From NCBI RefSeq assembly GCF_002836515.1, contig NZ_PJBC01000061.1:237287-301286 (forward strand): a DNA stretch of 64,000 nt, in the 5' to 3' direction. This document shows, in pieces, positions 8,511-17,081 of this stretch; the first letter of the stretch is position 1, and every line of letters begins with the position of its first letter. Made by a program: the position numbers and the translations under genes. A model generated the notes under the pieces. That model did not search any database and was not told the origin of the DNA. It saw only the letters and a program-made list of their open reading frames with translations. The stretch is from Pseudomonas sp. Choline-02u-1 (GTDB lineage Bacteria; Pseudomonadota; Gammaproteobacteria; Pseudomonadales; Pseudomonadaceae).

Positions 8511-9953
8511 TCAGACCGTCCTGCCGTATTGATCTTCGAAGCGAACGATATCGTCCTCGCCCAGGTACTCGCCGCTCTGCACTTCGATGATCACCAGATC
8601 GATCACCCCGGGATTTTCCAGGCGATGGCGGTGACCGGCAGCAATGAATGTCGATTCGTTCTTGGCGACCAGCGTGGTGCCGGAACCGTTGTTGGTGACC
8701 TTGGCCATGCCTTCGACCACCACCCAGTGCTCGTTGCGGTGATGGTGCATCTGCAGCGACAGCTTGCCACCGGGTTTGACCACAATGCGCTTGATCTTGA
8801 AACGCGGGCCTTCTTCCAGAACGGTGTAGGTGCCCCACGGTCGGCTCACCGTGCGATGCAGGCGATAGGCCTCGTGGGACTTGTCCTTGAGCTGTTTCGC
8901 CACGCGGCGGACATCCTGAGCGCGGTCGGCATGCGCGACTAATACGGCGTCGGCGGTGTCGACAATGATCAGGTTATCCACCCCCACGGTCGCTACCAGC
9001 CGGCCTTCGCTATGCACGAAGTTGTGGTGGCTGTCGATGAAGATGGCTTCGCCGCTGGCGCGGTTGTTGTCGGCGTCGGCGGGAATCAGCGCTGCGACCG
9101 CGTTCCACGAACCGATGTCGCTCCAGTCGAAACCGGCGGGCACCACAACGACTTTTTCCGAGCGCTCCATCAGCGCGTAGTCGATGGAGATGTCGGTGAT
9201 TTCGGCAAACAGCGTCGGCGACAACTCCTGTTGCAGGCAGCCAACCGTTTCGACCGGTGCGCTGGCAGCCATGCAGGCGCGGGTCTGTTCCAGCAACTCG
9301 GGGGCGTGCAGTTGCAGCTCGGCGAGGAGGGTCGCGGTGGTGAAGCAGAACATCCCCGAATTCCACAGGAAGTTGCCGCTTTCCAGGTAATGCGTGGCGG
9401 TTTGCAGGTCGGGTTTCTCGACAAAGCGCTGCACCTTGGCCGCGCCTCTGGCATCCAGCGGCGCACCGGTTTCGATGTAGCCGAAGCCGGTTTCCGGGGC
9501 GGTCGGAACCACGCCGAAGGTCACCAGATAACCATCCTTCGCCAGATTGACTGCGTGCTCGACCGCACTTTTCAGGGCGTCCTGATTGACGATCAGATGA
9601 TCCGCCGGCATCACCACCATGATTGCGTCGTCGCCATGCAGTGCCTGCAACGACAGCGCTGCTGCCGCGATCGCCGGTGCGGTATTGCGCCCGCTCGGCT
9701 CAAGCAAAAAGTGCCCGCGATGGCGTGACACCCGGGCTGCGCAGTAGTGGTCCTTGCTCTGGAAGTAGTACTCGCGATTGGTCACCGTGACGATGTCGCC
9801 CCAGCCATCGAGCAACGCTGCCGCGCGCTGGTAGGTCTTGGCCAGCAACGACTGGCCATCGGGCAGGGTCATGAACGGCTTGGGGTGGCCCTCGCGGGAC
9901 ACCGGCCACAAACGGGTGCCGGCACCGCCGGACAGAATCACGGGGATGAGCAT
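8511..9953 (-). CDS. wbpW: Bifunctional mannose-1-phosphate guanylyltransferase / phosphomannose isomerase
   Basis: 480 residues, the standard length of the type II PMI-GMP enzymes (AlgA/ManC/WbpW). The N-terminal domain has the nucleotidyltransferase signature GGAGTRLWPVSR and the FVEKPD motif near residue 165. The C-terminal cupin (about 360-480) has the metal-binding HHHRNEHW and the RPWGTY element. It converts fructose-6-phosphate to mannose-6-phosphate and mannose-1-phosphate plus GTP to GDP-mannose, the precursor of GDP-D-rhamnose. It is named WbpW rather than AlgA because of its place between gmd and wzm. The 3-bp gap to gmd fits one operon. Confidence 0.93.
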   Translation of the reverse strand: MLIPVILSGGAGTRLWPVSREGHPKPFMTLPDGQSLLAKTYQRAAALLDGWGDIVTVTNREYYFQSKDHYCAARVSRHRGHFLLEPSGRNTAPAIAAAALSLQALHGDDAIMVVMPADHLIVNQDALKSAVEHAVNLAKDGYLVTFGVVPTAPETGFGYIETGAPLDARGAAKVQRFVEKPDLQTATHYLESGNFLWNSGMFCFTTATLLAELQLHAPELLEQTRACMAASAPVETVGCLQQELSPTLFAEITDISIDYALMERSEKVVVVPAGFDWSDIGSWNAVAALIPADADNNRASGEAIFIDSHHNFVHSEGRLVATVGVDNLIIVDTADAVLVAHADRAQDVRRVAKQLKDKSHEAYRLHRTVSRPWGTYTVLEEGPRFKIKRIVVKPGGKLSLQMHHHRNEHWVVVEGMAKVTNNGSGTTLVAKNESTFIAAGHRHRLENPGVIDLVIIEVQSGEYLGEDDIVRFEDQYGRTV

Positions 9954-9956
9954 GGC

Positions 9957-10928
9957 CTACTCCTTGGCAACGCGTTTCATGTCCGCATCCATCATCATGC
10001 GGATCAGGCTGTCCAGGTCGGTTTTCGGTTTCCAGCCCAGCACGCGCTGGGCCTTGGCCGGGTTGCCGAGCAACACTTCGACTTCGGCCGGGCGAAAGAA
10101 CGCGGGGTCGATCTTCACGTAATCACGGTAGTTGAGGCCGACGTGATCGAAGGCGATGCGGCACATTTCGCGCACCGTGGTGGTTACGCCCGTGGCGACC
10201 ACGAAGTCGTCCGGTTTGTCCTGTTGCAGCATCAGCCACATGGCTTCGACGTAATCGCCGGCAAACCCCCAGTCACGTTTGGCGTCAATGTTGCCCAGGG
10301 CCAGCTCCTGCTGTTTGCCCTGCTTGATGCGTGCGGCGGCATCAGTGACCTTGCGGGTGACGAACTCGATGCCGCGCAGCGGTGATTCATGGTTGAAGAG
10401 GATGCCGCTGCTGGCGTGCAGGTTGAAGCTTTCACGGTAGTTGACGGTGATCCAGTGGCCGTAGAGCTTGGCCACGCCGTAAGGGCTGCGCGGGTAGAAC
10501 GGCGTGTTCTCGTCCTGCTGTTCAGCCTGGATCAGACCGAACATTTCGCTGGTCGAGGCCTGATAGAAACGCGTGTGCGGGCTGAACTGGCGGATCGCTT
10601 CGAGCAGGTGCGTCACGCCCAGTCCATCGACGATGCCGGTGGTGACCGGTTGATCCCACGAAGCGGCGACAAAACTCTGTGCGGCGAGGTTATAGACTTC
10701 ATCCGGTGCCGATTTGATTACCGCACGCTGCACCGAGCAGGCATCGGCCATGTCGCCGTCCAGATAGACGATATCGGCTTCGATACCCATCTCGCGCAGG
10801 CGCCAGCGTGAATCGCTGCTGCGTCGGGCGACGAGGCCATGAACCTTGTAACCCTTGTCCAGCAGCAGTTTGGCCAGATAGGCGCCGTCCTGGCCCGTGA
10901 TCCCGGTAATCAGTGCACTCTTTGTCAT
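9957..10928 (-). CDS. gmd: GDP-mannose 4,6-dehydratase
   Basis: 323 residues, the same length as P. aeruginosa Gmd. It is an extended short-chain dehydrogenase/reductase with the nucleotide motif GITGQDGAYLAKLL at the N-terminus, NLAAQS near residue 80, catalytic Thr in STSEMFG near residue 125 and the Tyr/Lys pair in SPYGVAK near residue 150. It converts GDP-D-mannose to GDP-4-keto-6-deoxy-D-mannose. The ATG at 10928 was chosen because the family starts exactly here; the open frame continues upstream through rmd but is not protein-like there. The start overlaps the rmd stop as ATGA. Confidence 0.96.
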   Translation of the reverse strand: MTKSALITGITGQDGAYLAKLLLDKGYKVHGLVARRSSDSRWRLREMGIEADIVYLDGDMADACSVQRAVIKSAPDEVYNLAAQSFVAASWDQPVTTGIVDGLGVTHLLEAIRQFSPHTRFYQASTSEMFGLIQAEQQDENTPFYPRSPYGVAKLYGHWITVNYRESFNLHASSGILFNHESPLRGIEFVTRKVTDAAARIKQGKQQELALGNIDAKRDWGFAGDYVEAMWLMLQQDKPDDFVVATGVTTTVREMCRIAFDHVGLNYRDYVKIDPAFFRPAEVEVLLGNPAKAQRVLGWKPKTDLDSLIRMMMDADMKRVAKE

Positions 10929-11839
10929 TCTTGGCGTACTCGCATCTCCCAGTCGGACAGGATCGCCCGCAGGGATTGTTGTGTGGTGGTGGCGGGCGCC
11001 CATCCTGTGGCGTTGGCCAGTTTGGCGTGGCTGCCGCAGACGCGCCGCTGGTCGGCGCGACGCATGCGCGCCGGATCCTGCACCAGCTCTACGTCGACTT
11101 CGGCCAGATCGGCCAATTGTTCGATCAGGCTGCGAATGCTTTGCTCGCGGCCCGAGCAGATGTTGTAGACCTGCCCCGGTGTGCCGTTTTCCAGCAGTGC
11201 GAAGTAGGCGCCAATTACGTCGCTGACATCGAGAAAATCCCGTGTCACGTCGATATCGCCGACTTGCAGTTGCGGCGCTTGCAAGCCCTGTTTGATGCGG
11301 CAGATCTGCCGGGCAGCGCTGGCGATGACGAAGCTGTCTTTCTGCGCGGTGCCGATGTGATTGAACGGACGCGCAACCAGCACCGGCCAGCTTTCGCTCA
11401 GGCCCCATTGCAAGCTGAGGAACTCTGCCGAGAGTTTGCTCACTGCATACGGATTGCGCGGCAGCGGCGGTTGCTGCTCGGTGATTGGCAAATCCTGTTC
11501 GCCGACCTGGCCATAGACGTCGCCGGAGCTGACATACAGGAAAGTGCCGGCAAAGCCGCGAGCCTTGAGCGCCTGCAACAGGTTTAGTGTGCCGAAGAGA
11601 TTGATGTCGAGGGTGCGGGCCGGGTCACGAAAGGCTTCCGGCACGAAGGTCTGGCCGGCCAGATGAATGACCGCATCGGGCAATTCCGGCCAGAGATCGG
11701 TGAGGCTGTCGGCGTCTGTGAGGTCGTAGGACGAAACGGCAGGCAGCAGCGCCCACGACGAACCCGGCGCAGCCAGACGAGACTGAATGTGTTGTCCCAC
11801 GAAGCCGTTGAGGCCCGTGACGAACAGACGTTTTTTCAA
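10925..11839 (-). CDS. rmd: GDP-4-keto-6-deoxy-D-mannose reductase (GDP-D-rhamnose synthase)
   Basis: 304 residues, equal to P. aeruginosa Rmd. Rossmann motif GLNGFVGQHI at the N-terminus, HLAGQTFV near residue 60, Ser in YVSSGDVYGQ near residue 105 and YAVSK near residue 133 give the SDR catalytic triad. It reduces the 4-keto group of the Gmd product with NAD(P)H to give GDP-D-rhamnose, the only sugar donor of the A-band chain. It is the first gene of the eight-gene minus-strand operon; the promoter must lie in the 400-bp divergent region on its 5' side. Confidence 0.95.
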   Translation of the reverse strand: MKKRLFVTGLNGFVGQHIQSRLAAPGSSWALLPAVSSYDLTDADSLTDLWPELPDAVIHLAGQTFVPEAFRDPARTLDINLFGTLNLLQALKARGFAGTFLYVSSGDVYGQVGEQDLPITEQQPPLPRNPYAVSKLSAEFLSLQWGLSESWPVLVARPFNHIGTAQKDSFVIASAARQICRIKQGLQAPQLQVGDIDVTRDFLDVSDVIGAYFALLENGTPGQVYNICSGREQSIRSLIEQLADLAEVDVELVQDPARMRRADQRRVCGSHAKLANATGWAPATTTQQSLRAILSDWEMRVRQE

Positions 11840-12240
11840 ACAGCGACCCCTTGGTCATGACTTGCGCCGCTTTTCCACAGGCTTTAAGGAGAGGTCTGTC
11901 AGACCGCAGGAAAAGCCTGAAAAACTATGGGCGAAGTCCGTTGTTGTAGTTATTTGCGCTCAATCTGGGCCAATTGCACGGCAATTTCAACAGGGCAAAC
12001 CGTGACTGGTCAGTTCTCGTCAGCGTAGCCGGATTTATTCTTGGCGGGCGGTTCCCGGAGCCGCAATGGATGTGTTTAGAATGGCGCTCGTCGCCCTCCC
12101 AGGGTTTGCCCGGGGGCATCGCGCAGCGGGGGACGCCGACCACTAAAACAAGAACGAAGACGTGTCTGGGGAGACTGACCCATCAGTGCCCGGCCGTCAT
12201 AGCATGAAGTAGCCGGGATGGCGCTTCATCGTGGGATGCC
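11840..12240. other. Divergent intergenic region between the A-band operon and its modification genes
   Basis: 401 bp with no convincing gene on either strand. It must hold the promoters of rmd (leftward) and of the glycosyltransferase at 12241 (rightward). I could not find a convincing -10/-35 pair or an ops/JUMPstart element. The sequence is less GC-rich around 11930-11960. The leader of the rightward transcript contains short inverted stretches but nothing I can name. Confidence 0.5.
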
Positions 12241-13836
12241 ATGAATTTCATTCTCTATTCGGACGTCAACGACAGCTCCATCAGTGCCAGCCTTGGGCGC
12301 CCGGAATACAGCTATTACTTCGTGCTCAAAGCTTACCGTCCAGTGCTGGAAGGCCTTGGCCAGGTGCATGTAGTGGCGTCGCCTGATGCGGTTGATCCGT
12401 TGTATCTGCGATTGCGTCAGGCCGATCAGGAATGCCTGTTTCTTTCCTTTGCCCCGCCTCACAAGACCCCAACGGGGCTGCAATGCCCGATGGTCTGCGT
12501 GATCGCTTGGGAGTATGACTCGATTCCCAGCGAGTTCGCTGCCGGCGATGAACGCCAGGACTGGCGTCAGATGCTCGCGCGCCATGGCCGGGTGATTACC
12601 TTGTCGTCTCATACCGCGCAGGCGATCCGCCGCAGCCTCGGTGAAGATTTCCCCGTACTGGTTTTGCCAACGCCGCTGTGGGAGCGCTTTGCGCAAGTTC
12701 GACAGGATTATCCCAGTGTGCCGGTCAACCCCGGCAGCACCTTGCAAATCAAGGGGTGCATCATCGACAGCCGCACCTTGGGATTGTCCGCCGACGGCCT
12801 TATCGCGCCGATTCACAGCGAGCAGGAACTGGAAACCCGTGGTCTCGCTCAAGCGCCCGAACTGACCGTCCACCGACGGGCATTGATCACCAGACACTAT
12901 TTGCGTGAATGCTACCGGGCCCTGAAGAGCCCTTCCGAGCACCGTCCTCTGTTTCTGCTCAAGCACAACCTGTTGCAGTGGTATCGCGAAGCGCTCAGCG
13001 ATCTGTTGCCCGCTACCGTTCGGCACAAGCTCGCCGGCTGGCGTGCATCCTCACGCGATGTGCTGCCGGTAACGGTCTCGCAGGCACTGGACCAGGCCGA
13101 CCACCCGCAGGCGTCACTGCCTCACACGGACGCACAGGTCCAGATCGACGTCAGCGGCGTTGTGTACGTCAGCGTGTTCAATCCGCAGGACGGGCGCAAG
13201 AACTGGCATCACCTGATCACTGCGTTCTGCTGGGCCATGCGTGATGTCGAGGACGCCACCCTCGTGCTGAAAATCACGCAGAACGACTTGTCGAGCTACT
13301 ACGTCCACCTGATTACCTTGCTGTCGCAACTGTCGCCATTCGCCTGTCGAGTGATAGTCATGCACGGATACCTGGAAGATGACGAATTCGCCCGTCTCTA
13401 TGGCGCCGCCAGCTTCTACGTCAATGCGTCGCGCTGCGAAGGTTTGTGCCTGCCATTAATGGAGTTCATGTCTTGCGCCCGGCCAGTGATTGCCCCCGAC
13501 CACACCGCGATGGGCGATTACATCGACGAACGTGTCGGCTTCGTCGTCAAGTCGAGTCGCGAGCCGACCATCTGGCCCGAGGACGTGCGCATTCTTTATC
13601 GCACCTTGCGCCACCGCCCCGATTGGGGATCGTTGAAAACCGCCTACGAGAACAGTTACATCATGGCCAAGAACCATCCGCAGGCTTACCAGGCCATGGC
13701 AGCGGCGGCCAGTGAGCGCATGCGCGAATACTGCGGATTCGGTCCTGTACAGAAGCGCGTGGCGACATTTTTCGGGCTCGCGACGACCAGCGCAAACGTC
13801 CCCCTGTCGGTCAAGACCGGAGCGGGCTCATGCTGA
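12241..13836 (+). CDS. GT-B glycosyltransferase of the A-band modification cluster (PA5455-like), long form
   Basis: 531 residues. The C-terminal domain (from about residue 300) is a clear GT4-type nucleotide-sugar domain with SVFNPQDGRKNWHHL, VMHGYLEDDEF and ASRCEGLCLPLMEFM, an E-x7-E type motif. The N-terminal 170 residues, with LGRPEYSYYFVLK near residue 18, pair closely with the next gene. Compared with that paralogue it carries about 100 extra residues (roughly 190-295) of unclear fold between the two GT-B halves. Position and type match P. aeruginosa PA5455/PA5456, which are needed to place the methylated rhamnose modification on the common polysaccharide antigen (from memory of that work). 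Stop and next start overlap by 7 bp. Exact linkage unknown. Confidence 0.82.
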   Translation: MNFILYSDVNDSSISASLGRPEYSYYFVLKAYRPVLEGLGQVHVVASPDAVDPLYLRLRQADQECLFLSFAPPHKTPTGLQCPMVCVIAWEYDSIPSEFAAGDERQDWRQMLARHGRVITLSSHTAQAIRRSLGEDFPVLVLPTPLWERFAQVRQDYPSVPVNPGSTLQIKGCIIDSRTLGLSADGLIAPIHSEQELETRGLAQAPELTVHRRALITRHYLRECYRALKSPSEHRPLFLLKHNLLQWYREALSDLLPATVRHKLAGWRASSRDVLPVTVSQALDQADHPQASLPHTDAQVQIDVSGVVYVSVFNPQDGRKNWHHLITAFCWAMRDVEDATLVLKITQNDLSSYYVHLITLLSQLSPFACRVIVMHGYLEDDEFARLYGAASFYVNASRCEGLCLPLMEFMSCARPVIAPDHTAMGDYIDERVGFVVKSSREPTIWPEDVRILYRTLRHRPDWGSLKTAYENSYIMAKNHPQAYQAMAAAASERMREYCGFGPVQKRVATFFGLATTSANVPLSVKTGAGSC

Positions 13837-15134
13837 TCATCATTCATTCGGAAACCAACAAGAGCAATATTGAGCAGAACCTCGGACGGCCCGAGTACAG
13901 CTATTATTTCGTGCTGAAGGAGTTCCGCCCTGTACTGGAACGAATCGGTCAGGTGATCGAGGTCAGCCAGCCCGACGAACTGGTCGACCGTTTGTACTTT
14001 GACTGTTTGAGCCGCGGCGAGGCGTGCATTTTTCTGTCCTTTTCCCCGCCGCACCGTACTCCCATTCATTACGCCTGCCCGACCATCCCGGTTTTCGCCT
14101 GGGAGTTCAGTACCATCCCCACTGAAAGCTGGCAGGGTGAACCCCGCCATGACTGGCGCGTGGTCCTGCAGGCCTGTGGTCGGGCGATTACCCATTCGAC
14201 ATTCACAGTCAAAGCGGTCAGCGAGGTCATGGGAGATGACTATCCGGTGTGTGCGATTCCCGCCCCGGTGTGGGACCGTTTCGCCGAGCGCGGTGAGCAC
14301 TTGCTCAGGCATCCGGTCGTAGATGGCGTAACGCTCAACCTGCGCGGGCTGCTGATCGACAGTCGCAAGGCGGACCTGCGTGCCTACGGCCCACCGGCAC
14401 TGCGCGAAGGTGCGCCAATACCCCTTGATGGACCGGCCGCAGATTGCCAGTTGCACCTGGAGGGCGTGGTCTACACCTCAGTGTTCAACCCTTACGACGG
14501 TCGCAAGAACTGGCAGGACATGATCAGCGCGTTCTGTGCCTCATTTCGCGAGATCAGTGATGCGACCCTGGTTCTGAAACTGACGCACCACGACATCGCC
14601 AACGCGCTGACCGACATGCTGCACCACCTGTACAAGAACCAGTCCTATAAATGCCGGATCGTGCTGATCCACGGCTATCTTGCCGATGCCGATTACGAAG
14701 CGCTGGTGCAGGCCACCAGTTACGTGGTCAACAGTTCGTACGGCGAGGGTCAGTGCTTGCCACTGATGGAATTCATGTCGTGCGGCAAGCCAGCCATTGC
14801 GCCCGTGAACACGGCGATGGCCGATTACGTGAGCCGCGACAACGCGTTCCTGGTCGACTTCACCGAGGAGCTGACGGCCTGGCCGCATGACCCGCGCGCG
14901 GCCTACCGCACCTTGCGTTACATGACTGACTGGGATTCGTTGTGTGCCGCCTACCGCGACAGCTACGAGGTGGCAAAAAACGACCCACCGCGTTATGCGG
15001 CCATGTCCGTTGCGGCGGTTCAGAGCCTGCAACGCTTCTGCAGCCAGGCCAGCACCGAGCAGCGGTTACGTGCCTTCCTCGAGTTGCCGCTGCCAGCTGC
15101 CGGCCCGCAGCCTGCGCAGGTCACGCTCGCATGA
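13830..15134 (+). CDS. GT-B glycosyltransferase of the A-band modification cluster (PA5456-like), short form
   Basis: 434 residues. It is a tandem paralogue of the preceding gene: the two share LGRPEYSYYFVLK near the N-terminus, the (F/A)xFLSFxPPH segment near residue 70 and the SVFNPxDGRKNW segment that opens the donor domain. The E-x7-E type motif is in YGEGQCLPLMEFM near residue 305. The protein has no signal peptide or membrane helix, so it is cytosolic. It overlaps both neighbours (7 bp upstream, ATGA downstream), showing one translationally coupled operon. Probable role is transfer of a terminal or modifying rhamnose onto the D-rhamnan chain (inference from locus). Confidence 0.82.
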   Translation: MLIIIHSETNKSNIEQNLGRPEYSYYFVLKEFRPVLERIGQVIEVSQPDELVDRLYFDCLSRGEACIFLSFSPPHRTPIHYACPTIPVFAWEFSTIPTESWQGEPRHDWRVVLQACGRAITHSTFTVKAVSEVMGDDYPVCAIPAPVWDRFAERGEHLLRHPVVDGVTLNLRGLLIDSRKADLRAYGPPALREGAPIPLDGPAADCQLHLEGVVYTSVFNPYDGRKNWQDMISAFCASFREISDATLVLKLTHHDIANALTDMLHHLYKNQSYKCRIVLIHGYLADADYEALVQATSYVVNSSYGEGQCLPLMEFMSCGKPAIAPVNTAMADYVSRDNAFLVDFTEELTAWPHDPRAAYRTLRYMTDWDSLCAAYRDSYEVAKNDPPRYAAMSVAAVQSLQRFCSQASTEQRLRAFLELPLPAAGPQPAQVTLA

Positions 15135-16006
15135 TCGGGCGTCTGCTCGCTCGCTGGCTGCCCTCGCGTGCGGCATTGCCGCCGGCGCAGCCACCTGTAC
15201 CCGTATCGCCCCGTGACGTCGGTCTGCATGACGCAGTACTCGACGGCTGGTTCCGGAACGACAGCGGCGAACTGCTTCAGGGGTTTGCGATAACGGCAGA
15301 CGATACCGTGCTCGACGTCGGTTGCGGCGAGGGCGTGGCCACATTGTTTGCCGTGCGTCAGGGCGCTTCGGTGATTTTCACCGACAGCGAACACGATAAG
15401 GTGCGAAACCTCGCGCGTGAAGTCCATGCGCAAAGTACAAATGCCAGCCTCGGACTGGTCAGCAACAGCCTGCCCTTACCGCTGGCCGACGGCTGTGCCA
15501 GCAAGGTCGTGTGCATGGAAGTGCTGGAACACATCGCCGAGCCCGAGCCCTTCATGGCCGAGCTGGTACGCATGGGACGGCCCGGTGCGCAGTACCTGCT
15601 CAGCGTACCGGCACCGGTCGGCGAGCACCTGCAGAAGGGCATCGCGCCGGCCAGCTACTATCAATCGCCCAACCACGTGCAGATTTTCACCCCTGAGCGC
15701 TTCGCCGCACTGGTGGAAGAGGCCGGTCTGGTGATCGAGCATCGTCGGGCCAGCGGTTTCTTCTGGGTGATGGGCATGATCTTTTTCTGGGCGGGCGAAC
15801 GCGCTGCGGGACGTGATCCGGCTGGCGCGGTGCGAGATCGCATCCAGGCTCCATTCATGCCTTTGATGGAGAGCTGGGCGAAAACCTGGCAGGACTTGCT
15901 CAACCAGCCCGGCGGACTGGCGATCAAACAGATCCTCGACAGCTTTCTGCCCAAGAGCCAAGTAATCATCGCTCGCAAGCCAGTGCAGGAGGTAGACGTG
16001 CCATGA
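15131..16006 (+). CDS. SAM-dependent methyltransferase, A-band modification cluster
   Basis: 291 residues. Class I methyltransferase with motif I VLDVGCGEG near residue 60, acidic ribose-binding TDSEHDK after strand 2, and a methyltransferase-type motif ACKVVCMEVLEHI-like segment near residue 127. The ATG at 15131 overlaps the stop of the glycosyltransferase as ATGA. In P. aeruginosa the equivalent genes are linked to O-methylated rhamnose at the end of the common polysaccharide antigen, where methylation caps the chain. Substrate here is inferred from context. It is about 40% similar by eye to the methyltransferase at 16107, suggesting tandem duplication. Confidence 0.85.
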   Translation: MIGRLLARWLPSRAALPPAQPPVPVSPRDVGLHDAVLDGWFRNDSGELLQGFAITADDTVLDVGCGEGVATLFAVRQGASVIFTDSEHDKVRNLAREVHAQSTNASLGLVSNSLPLPLADGCASKVVCMEVLEHIAEPEPFMAELVRMGRPGAQYLLSVPAPVGEHLQKGIAPASYYQSPNHVQIFTPERFAALVEEAGLVIEHRRASGFFWVMGMIFFWAGERAAGRDPAGAVRDRIQAPFMPLMESWAKTWQDLLNQPGGLAIKQILDSFLPKSQVIIARKPVQEVDVP

Positions 16007-16122
16007 ACGGCAGACTGATCTTTGAACCTGTGCGCAACCGCCGTGCCTCGCTGATGCAGGGCCTCGGTGCGTCACGATCCGCTATTCCTGTCCCTGGAGC
16101 CACTTCATGCTCAGCCTGTTGA
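16003..16122 (+). CDS. Possible 39-residue leader/coupling peptide
   Basis: A short frame starts at an ATGA overlap with the stop of the preceding methyltransferase, preceded by AGGAGG at 15987-15992 with a rather long spacing. It ends at 16122, 16 bp inside the next methyltransferase gene. The product (begins MNGRLIFEPVRNRRA, ends CSAC) has no recognisable domain. It could act as translational coupling, could be the remnant of a gene lost from this place (P. aeruginosa has an extra gene, PA5458, between its two methyltransferases), or could be chance. Evidence is only start geometry. Confidence 0.25.
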   Translation: MNGRLIFEPVRNRRASLMQGLGASRSAIPVPGATSCSAC

Positions 16123-16946
16123 AAAAACTCAGGGCTGCGACGCCAGCCCCGGCGCTGTCGCAGCCCGTTGCAGCGGTCGCCAGCAAGGTCGATCCATACA
16201 TGCTCGGCCTGTACGATGCCAAGCTCAGTGGCTGGTTCAATCAGCAGACCAATGAGCTGTTCAAAGGCTTCGCTGTGTCAGCGGATGACACGCTGCTCGA
16301 CGTAGGCTGCGGCGATGGTGGCAACGTGCATTTCTGCGGCATGCGCGGGGCGAAGATCATCATCGCCGATATCGATGCAGGCAAGGTCGACGCCACCCGG
16401 CAGCGTCTGAGCGATACGCCGGCGCGAGAGGTGGAATGTCACGTCACTGACTGCAACCCGCTGCCGATTGCCGACGCCACGGCGACACGTGTGGTATCCA
16501 CCGAAGTCATCGAGCACGTCGACGATCCGGCGCAGTTTCTTGCTGAGCTGGTGCGCGTGGGCAAACCGGGCGCGATGTATTTGCTGAGTGTCCCGCATCC
16601 GAGTTCCGAGGAGTTGCAGAAAGACATCGCCGCGCCAGAGTATTTTCAGAAGCCCAATCACATACGCATCATCAGCGAAGAGCAATTCAAGGCAATGGTC
16701 ACCGAGGCCGGGCTGGAGATTGTCAGTCACACCCAGTACGGCTTTTACTGGTCGATGTGGATGCTGCTGTTTTGGGAAGCGAAGGTTGATTTCAGCAATC
16801 CGGATCATCCGCTGCTCGATCACTGGGCCGAGACCTGGCAAGCGGTGCTGGATTCCCCGCGCGGAGCGCAGATCAAACAGGCGCTGGATGCGGTGGTGGC
16901 CAAGAGTCAGGTAATCATCGCGCGCAAACCTGCGGCATCCGTGTAG
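16107..16946 (+). CDS. SAM-dependent methyltransferase, A-band modification cluster
   Basis: 279 residues. Motif I LLDVGCGDGGN near residue 70, an acidic IADIDAGK loop, and TEVIEHVDDPAQFLAEL near residue 133 are typical of class I methyltransferases. It aligns along its length with the methyltransferase at 15131, including the DxLDGWF/AKLSGWF segment before motif I and the shared ending SQVIIARKP. The two probably methylate different positions or act in sequence on rhamnose of the A-band chain (inference). It is the last gene of the rightward modification operon; an inverted repeat follows 12 bp downstream. Confidence 0.85.
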   Translation: MLSLLKKLRAATPAPALSQPVAAVASKVDPYMLGLYDAKLSGWFNQQTNELFKGFAVSADDTLLDVGCGDGGNVHFCGMRGAKIIIADIDAGKVDATRQRLSDTPAREVECHVTDCNPLPIADATATRVVSTEVIEHVDDPAQFLAELVRVGKPGAMYLLSVPHPSSEELQKDIAAPEYFQKPNHIRIISEEQFKAMVTEAGLEIVSHTQYGFYWSMWMLLFWEAKVDFSNPDHPLLDHWAETWQAVLDSPRGAQIKQALDAVVAKSQVIIARKPAASV

Positions 16947-16958
16947 ACGCTGCGGCAC

Positions 16959-17008
16959 GCTGCGATCTTTTGATCTTGATTCTTGAAGCCATGTCCAAAG
17001 ATCGCAGC
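16959..17008. repeat. Inverted repeat of the GATCGCAGC family (REP-like)
   Basis: Arms GCTGCGATCTTT (16959-16970) and AAAGATCGCAGC (16997-17008) are perfect reverse complements around a 26-nt centre. The same arm recurs near 40018, 41500 and 52167. It sits just after the last modification gene, where the hairpin could end transcription. Confidence 0.85.
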
Positions 17009-17081
17009 CTCGTTTCACTCGACAGCTCCTACAAGGTTTTTGTGTAACCTTGCGGCCTGTGGTCTCGGGGATTTTCAAGGT

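Noticed and set aside
10929..11408. N-terminal extension of gmd
   Set aside because: The frame continues upstream but through rmd coding sequence; the protein there is Arg/Gly/Ala-rich noise and Gmd proteins start at MTKSALITG.
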